Origin: Candidatus Poribacteria bacterium
GTDB taxonomy: Bacteria > Poribacteria > DTPJ01 > WJIO01
Length of the DNA: 10,490 nt
Direction of reading: 5' to 3'
Assembly: GCA_014730235.1 (NCBI GenBank)
Contig: WJIO01000038.1
Coordinates: forward strand, 1-10,490
Under the pieces are notes generated by a model, which was not told the DNA's origin, searched no databases, and was given only the letters and a program-made list of their open reading frames with translations. Of this stretch, positions 7,361 to 10,490 are shown piece by piece (the stretch's first letter is position 1; each line of letters begins with the position of its first letter). The position numbers and the translations under genes were made by a program.

Positions 7361-8456
7361 AATAAAAGCTTTTCAAAGTATTAACAACATATTCAATCTG
7401 TTCCTCACTCAATTCTGCATACATAGGCAGCGACATTATCTTTCCGGCAAACTCCTCTGAAATCGGAAAACCACCTTTTTCATATCCCAGATATGAATAT
7501 GCCTTCTGAAGATGAATGGGTATAGGGTAATGAATCCCGGATGAAACACCCTTCTGCTTCATAAAATCCATCAGGGGCTTTCTATCGTTAGTTCTTATTA
7601 CATAAAGATGATAAATATGCTCACCATAATCCGCCTCAATCGGAGTTATTACAGGCGCTTCCTTGAGTTTTTCCGTATATATCTTCGCGTTTTTATTTCG
7701 GGACTTATTCCATTTATCCAGTTCCTTGAGCTTAACCCTTAAAACTGCGGCATGTATACTGTCTAAGCGGCGGTTATATGCCAGAAATAGGTGGTTATAT
7801 TTCTCTTTCTGTCCATAGTTCCTCAGCATTTTTACCTTCTCTGCCAGTTCCGGGTCATTTGTAACCATTATACCACCATCACCTAAAGCCCCCAGATTTT
7901 TAGCGGGATAAAAGCTAAAAGCCGCTGCATCACCTATTGAGCCAGCCCTTTTGCCCTTGTAAAAAGCACCATGAGCCTGACAGGAATCTTCCAGTACTTT
8001 CAAATTATGTTTTTTAGCAATATCCAGGATAGGTTCCATATCAGCAGGTTGACCGTAAAGATGCACCGGAATAATAGCCTTTGTCTTTTCAGTAATGGCT
8101 GATTCTATTTTATTGGGATCAATGTTATATGTAGATTCTTCAATGTCAACAAGAACAGGTTTTGCACCGGTAAAAGCTATGGCTGAAGCTGTAGCGATAA
8201 ATGTATTAGCGGCGGTAATTACTTCATCACCTTCACCTATATCCCATGCCCTTAGAACTAATTCAAGGGCAGATGTTCCTGAATCAACCCCTACGGCATA
8301 ATCCACTTCGCAATATCTGGCAAATTCTTCCTCAAATAATTCAACAGCTTCGCCAAGGATATAACCATTGGTTTTTATAACTTCTGATATAGCTTTGTTA
8401 ATTTCCCCTAGAATGCTTTTATGTTGGGCGCTCAGGTCTACAAGGGGGATATTCAC
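7356..8456 (-). CDS. DegT/DnrJ/EryC1/StrS family PLP aminotransferase, WbpE/WlbC/FdtB-like
   Basis: This 366-residue PLP enzyme transfers an amino group to a keto nucleotide sugar. [11 protein letters not shown] (58-68) is the phosphate loop, D157 in [10 protein letters not shown] should bind the pyridine nitrogen, and K186 in [14 protein letters not shown] is the Schiff-base lysine. The N-terminal IPLVDLSAQ and the C-terminal [17 protein letters not shown] are typical of the subgroup that aminates C3 (WbpE, WlbC, FdtB, DesV). It follows the dehydrogenase and acetyltransferase genes in wlbABC order, which supports a 3-acetamido-sugar product. The start codon is GTG at 8456. It is supported by AAGGAG (8465-8470) 8 bases upstream and by the family's usual N-terminal length. 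The gap to the acetyltransferase gene is 30 bases. C3 specificity is an inference. Confidence 0.93.
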   Translation of the reverse strand: MNIPLVDLSAQHKSILGEINKAISEVIKTNGYILGEAVELFEEEFARYCEVDYAVGVDSGTSALELVLRAWDIGEGDEVITAANTFIATASAIAFTGAKPVLVDIEESTYNIDPNKIESAITEKTKAIIPVHLYGQPADMEPILDIAKKHNLKVLEDSCQAHGAFYKGKRAGSIGDAAAFSFYPAKNLGALGDGGIMVTNDPELAEKVKMLRNYGQKEKYNHLFLAYNRRLDSIHAAVLRVKLKELDKWNKSRNKNAKIYTEKLKEAPVITPIEADYGEHIYHLYVIRTNDRKPLMDFMKQKGVSSGIHYPIPIHLQKAYSYLGYEKGGFPISEEFAGKIMSLPMYAELSEEQIEYVVNTLKSFYW

Positions 8457-8464
8457 TGTATTTT

Positions 8465-8470
8465 CTCCTT
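8465..8470 (-). promoter_or_regulatory. Shine-Dalgarno AAGGAG for a GTG start
   Basis: The minus strand reads AAGGAG, then 8 bases, then GTG. It fixes the non-ATG start of the WbpE-like aminotransferase. Confidence 0.7.
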
Positions 8471-8486
8471 ACTTTTACGGGTAAAT

Positions 8487-9122
8487 TTATGAACGACTTC
8501 TGGTACGAACATCAACGCCATTTATATAAGGTTTATCTGAATTTCCCGAAAGGCATTTTAACTCATCTACTGACTTAATGGGTCTGGCCGGATTTCCATA
8601 GGCAAGGGTTTTAGGCGGAATATCCTTTGTAACTACACTACCTGCACCGATAACAGTATATTCTCCAATAGTTATATTAGGCAGCAAAGTCACATTAACG
8701 CCAACTCTTGCACCGCGCTTTATTATAGGGCCCTTCATACATCGAGTGCATATAGGATGAAGGTCGTTTGCTATTTTAACACCAGGAGCAAGAAAAACCT
8801 CATCCTCTATTACAGTAAATTGAGCCACATAAACATTGCAATGTATTCTTACTTTATCTCCGATTTCACACCTGTAATCTATCGTTGAACTGTTCCATAT
8901 ACTGAAATCGTTCCCGATTTTATTTTCTTCCCTGATAACAACGTTATGACCTGTCTCTAAATTGTTGCCTATTAATACATTGGTATATATAACTGTATTG
9001 GATCGGATTCTGGCATTATCACCTATAACCGTCGGTTTAATTTCAATCTTTCTACCCGTAAGATAACCCACAACTGCTGAATCATCTATCTGTGGATTTG
9101 TTCCCAGAATTAAATTCTTCAT
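8487..9122 (-). CDS. Left-handed beta-helix sugar N-acetyltransferase, WlbB/WbpD-like
   Basis: This 211-residue trimeric-type acetyltransferase has hexapeptide repeats over most of its length (about residues 15-165), seen as recurring IG-x-x-x-x-[IV] turns. The family moves acetyl from acetyl-CoA to the new amino group of a nucleotide sugar. GVKIANDLHP (114-123) contains the N119-D120 pair found at the matching place in the WbpD/WlbB/QdtC group. GAGSVVTKDIPP (159-170) and GNPARPIK (176-183) form the usual C-terminal acetyl-CoA end. A C-x-x-C pair (C125, C128) lies in the loop after N119-D120. The protein is slightly longer than WbpD because of a roughly 20-residue polar tail. ATG 9122 overlaps the preceding stop as ATGA, with only a weak AAAGAG nearby, so translation is probably coupled. 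It acts in the cytoplasm, likely after the aminotransferase. Confidence 0.9.
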   Translation of the reverse strand: MKNLILGTNPQIDDSAVVGYLTGRKIEIKPTVIGDNARIRSNTVIYTNVLIGNNLETGHNVVIREENKIGNDFSIWNSSTIDYRCEIGDKVRIHCNVYVAQFTVIEDEVFLAPGVKIANDLHPICTRCMKGPIIKRGARVGVNVTLLPNITIGEYTVIGAGSVVTKDIPPKTLAYGNPARPIKSVDELKCLSGNSDKPYINGVDVRTRSRS

Positions 9123-10135
9123 CTCTTTACCACGACTGCCCTTCCGTTGTTACGCAGAGATTCCTGAATGGCATCCATAATTCGAACTATTTCAAGTCCA
9201 TTATAACCATCAGTCAAGGGCTTTTTATCCTCCAGTATACATTCTATAAAATGATTGCACTCGTTTTTAAGCGGTTCACTGACTTCCACAACCGGACTGA
9301 CAATTGCGCCATCCCTGATCAAAAGCTGAAACTCTCCAAAACCATCTCTTGGGGCATTAGAAGGGGAGATTCCTTTCTCAAAAATCTTTACTCTTTCCTG
9401 TGTGTTCAGGTCATCAAAAACTATACGCTTATTACTACCCACCACCACTACTTCTCTGACTTTATTCGGATCAACCCAGCTTACATGAATATTTCCTATA
9501 ATATTATCTGAATATCCAAGGGTTATAAAAGCCACATCCTCCCTATCATTACCCCAGAGTCTTGATCCTGTAGCACTGGCCCAGAGGGGTTGTTTGCCTA
9601 GAAGATAATCAAAAATTGATATATCATGAGGTGCTAAATCCCATACCACGTTTATATCATTCCTTATTCTTCCAAGATGAGTTCTAGTTGCATGTAAATA
9701 GTATACTTTCCCGAAATCATCTTCATCTATACATTCCTTCATTTTCCTGATTCCCGAATTATAAAGGAAAGTATGACCGACCATAAGTATTTTATTTTCT
9801 CTGTCGGCGATATTAACCAGCTCTTCGCTTTCCTGGACAGATGATGTAAGGGGTTTTTCCACAAGAACATGCTTTTTTGCCTTCAAAGATTCTTGTACCA
9901 TTGTATAATGAGTTGAAACAGGGGTTGCAATAACAACGGCGTTTAAGTCATGTTTACTCAGCATATCCCTATAATCTTGAAAAACCTGCAATGATGGATA
10001 GCGCATCTTCGCTGCTTCCAGCCTGTTTTCACTATTATCAGCCAAAAAAGCCAGTTTACATTCATCAATCTCCGAAAAATTCCTGGCCAGGTTAGGCCCC
10101 CAGTATCCATAACCAATCAGGCCGATATTTATCAT
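9119..10135 (-). CDS. Gfo/Idh/MocA family nucleotide-sugar dehydrogenase, WlbA/WbpB-like
   Basis: This 338-residue NAD(P)-dependent oxidoreductase starts with a Rossmann fold at GLIGYGYWGPN (glycines near 8-13). EKPLT (E93-K94-P95) supplies the conserved family lysine, GHTFLYN follows, and WDLAPHDISI (H170, D171) holds the active-site histidine. In WlbA and WbpB the enzyme oxidises C3 of a UDP-GlcNAc uronic acid to a ketone ready for amination. The acetyltransferase and WbpE-like aminotransferase next door fit that role. The frame can be extended 14 codons to a TTG at 10177. I prefer ATG 10135 because GGGGGA (10142-10147) lies 6 bases upstream and the Rossmann strand begins at once. No UDP-sugar 6-dehydrogenase is in view, so whether the substrate is a uronic acid is open. 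Confidence 0.9.
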   Translation of the reverse strand: MINIGLIGYGYWGPNLARNFSEIDECKLAFLADNSENRLEAAKMRYPSLQVFQDYRDMLSKHDLNAVVIATPVSTHYTMVQESLKAKKHVLVEKPLTSSVQESEELVNIADRENKILMVGHTFLYNSGIRKMKECIDEDDFGKVYYLHATRTHLGRIRNDINVVWDLAPHDISIFDYLLGKQPLWASATGSRLWGNDREDVAFITLGYSDNIIGNIHVSWVDPNKVREVVVVGSNKRIVFDDLNTQERVKIFEKGISPSNAPRDGFGEFQLLIRDGAIVSPVVEVSEPLKNECNHFIECILEDKKPLTDGYNGLEIVRIMDAIQESLRNNGRAVVVKR

Positions 10136-10141
10136 TTTTAT

Positions 10142-10177
10142 TCCCCCTATTATAAAGCAATTAAATTTTTGCGACAA
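10142..10177 (-). promoter_or_regulatory. Candidate sigma-70-type promoter before the Gfo/Idh gene
   Basis: The minus strand shows TTGTCG (10172-10177), exactly 17 bases, then a perfect TATAAT (10149-10154), all inside the 50-base gap between two genes. The -35 box matches TTGACA at 4 of 6 bases. The expected start of transcription would fall at about 10142-10143, inside or just after the GGGGGA ribosome binding site. That would leave a leader of only about 7 bases, which argues against the usual arrangement. In AT-rich DNA this could be chance. Confidence 0.35.
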
Positions 10178-10185
10178 GGATTATA

Positions 10186-10490
10186 TTAGGCATCCTCAAC
10201 CAATTCCGAATCATATTCCAGCAGCATCTTATTAGCAATTTGCAGCGACTCAAAAGTACCGGCATCTGTCCATGGCCCATCAAGTATATCATATTCCATC
10301 TGACCCAATCTCACATACTCATTATTTACATCAGTTATTTCATATTCACCTCTATCTGATATTTTTTGCCTTTTTATAAATTCAAATACTCTTTTATCAT
10401 ACATATAATAACCGATTACGGCAAAATTTGTTTTTGGACTTCCGGGTTTTTCCTGTATTTCCACAATTTTTTGTTCATCCAGGGCTGCAA
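10186..10490 (-). CDS. RmlA-like sugar-1-phosphate nucleotidyltransferase, C-terminal fragment (5' end outside window)
   Basis: Only the last 100 or so codons are present, and the frame is open to the right edge, so the start lies outside. The family joins a sugar-1-phosphate to a nucleotide, as in dTDP-glucose made by RmlA/RfbA. Visible are IVEIQEKPGSPKTNFAVIG, the strand and loop that follow the sugar-binding region, then YYMYDKRVFEFI, RGEYEITDVNNEY and WTDAGTFESL. The last two match the RmlA-family C-terminal signatures RGE-x-EITD-x-N and W-x-D-x-GT. It ends at a TAA 50 bases before the Gfo/Idh start. The nucleotide and sugar cannot be fixed without the missing N-terminal part, so I give no symbol. 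Confidence 0.85.
   Translation of the reverse strand, partial: AALDEQKIVEIQEKPGSPKTNFAVIGYYMYDKRVFEFIKRQKISDRGEYEITDVNNEYVRLGQMEYDILDGPWTDAGTFESLQIANKMLLEYDSELVEDA

Noticed and set aside
7321-7362. Longer sulfatase-like N-terminus starting at TTG 7362
   Set aside because: The extra 14 codons come from the repeat-like spacer. ATG 7320 has its own binding site, and the conserved first strand of the family begins right after it.
9092-9511. Plus-strand open frame of 139 codons
   Set aside because: It is antisense to the 3' end of the Gfo/Idh gene and the start of the acetyltransferase gene, with no motif of its own.
10136-10177. Longer Gfo/Idh N-terminus starting at TTG 10177
   Set aside because: The extension encodes no conserved sequence, whereas ATG 10135 has GGGGGA at 6 bases and leads straight into the Rossmann strand.
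1-10490. Mobile element, phage defence or CRISPR content
   Set aside because: Every reading frame of size is accounted for by glycan biosynthesis genes. No transposase, integrase, terminal inverted repeat, tRNA or spaced direct repeat array was seen.

Overview
The window is one stretch of an AT-rich bacterial surface-polysaccharide (O-antigen or capsule type) gene cluster. All ten genes lie on the minus strand, so transcription runs from high to low coordinates. Neighbours overlap by a few bases or are separated by short gaps, and no stretch over 300 bases lacks a gene. I see no tRNA, rRNA, CRISPR array, transposase or integrase. The gene mix and the periplasmic-type glycosyltransferase suggest a Gram-negative-like bacterium, possibly one of the uncultivated anaerobic lineages with large glycan clusters such as Omnitrophota. 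That placement is a guess from style, not from a marker gene.

In transcription order, the first block (10490 to 7356) makes an activated amino sugar. It holds the C-terminal end of an RmlA-like sugar-1-phosphate nucleotidyltransferase (cut by the window edge), a Gfo/Idh/MocA sugar dehydrogenase, a left-handed beta-helix acetyltransferase, and a DegT-family aminotransferase. Dehydrogenase, acetyltransferase and aminotransferase are the same three activities, in the same order, as wlbA-wlbB-wlbC of Bordetella and the WbpB/WbpD/WbpE set of Pseudomonas. Those sets oxidise C3 of a UDP-sugar, aminate it and N-acetylate it.

The middle block (7320 to 3558) holds a cytoplasmic sulfatase-fold protein, an extended-SDR sugar epimerase and a second DegT-family aminotransferase. 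The sulfatase-like protein has Thr where true sulfatases carry the Cys or Ser that becomes formylglycine. It is therefore more likely a phosphoesterase or phosphotransferase than a sulfatase.

The last block (3561 to the left edge) looks like a lipid-linked sugar export module. It holds a GtrB/DPM1-like family 2 glycosyltransferase with two C-terminal membrane helices, an eight-helix PF03706-type (UPF0104) membrane protein, and a polytopic GT39/PMT-like glycosyltransferase. The last of these starts at TTG and runs off the left edge. A simple model is that the first charges undecaprenyl phosphate with a sugar, the second helps it across the membrane, and the third transfers it to a glycan outside.

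Four genes have start sites that differ from the longest open frame, and I explain each choice. One plausible internal sigma-70-type promoter lies just before the Gfo/Idh gene, and a short degenerate heptamer repeat lies before the sulfatase-like gene. Overall this is a conventional kind of locus. The points most worth following up are the Thr-type sulfatase homologue and the three-gene membrane module.
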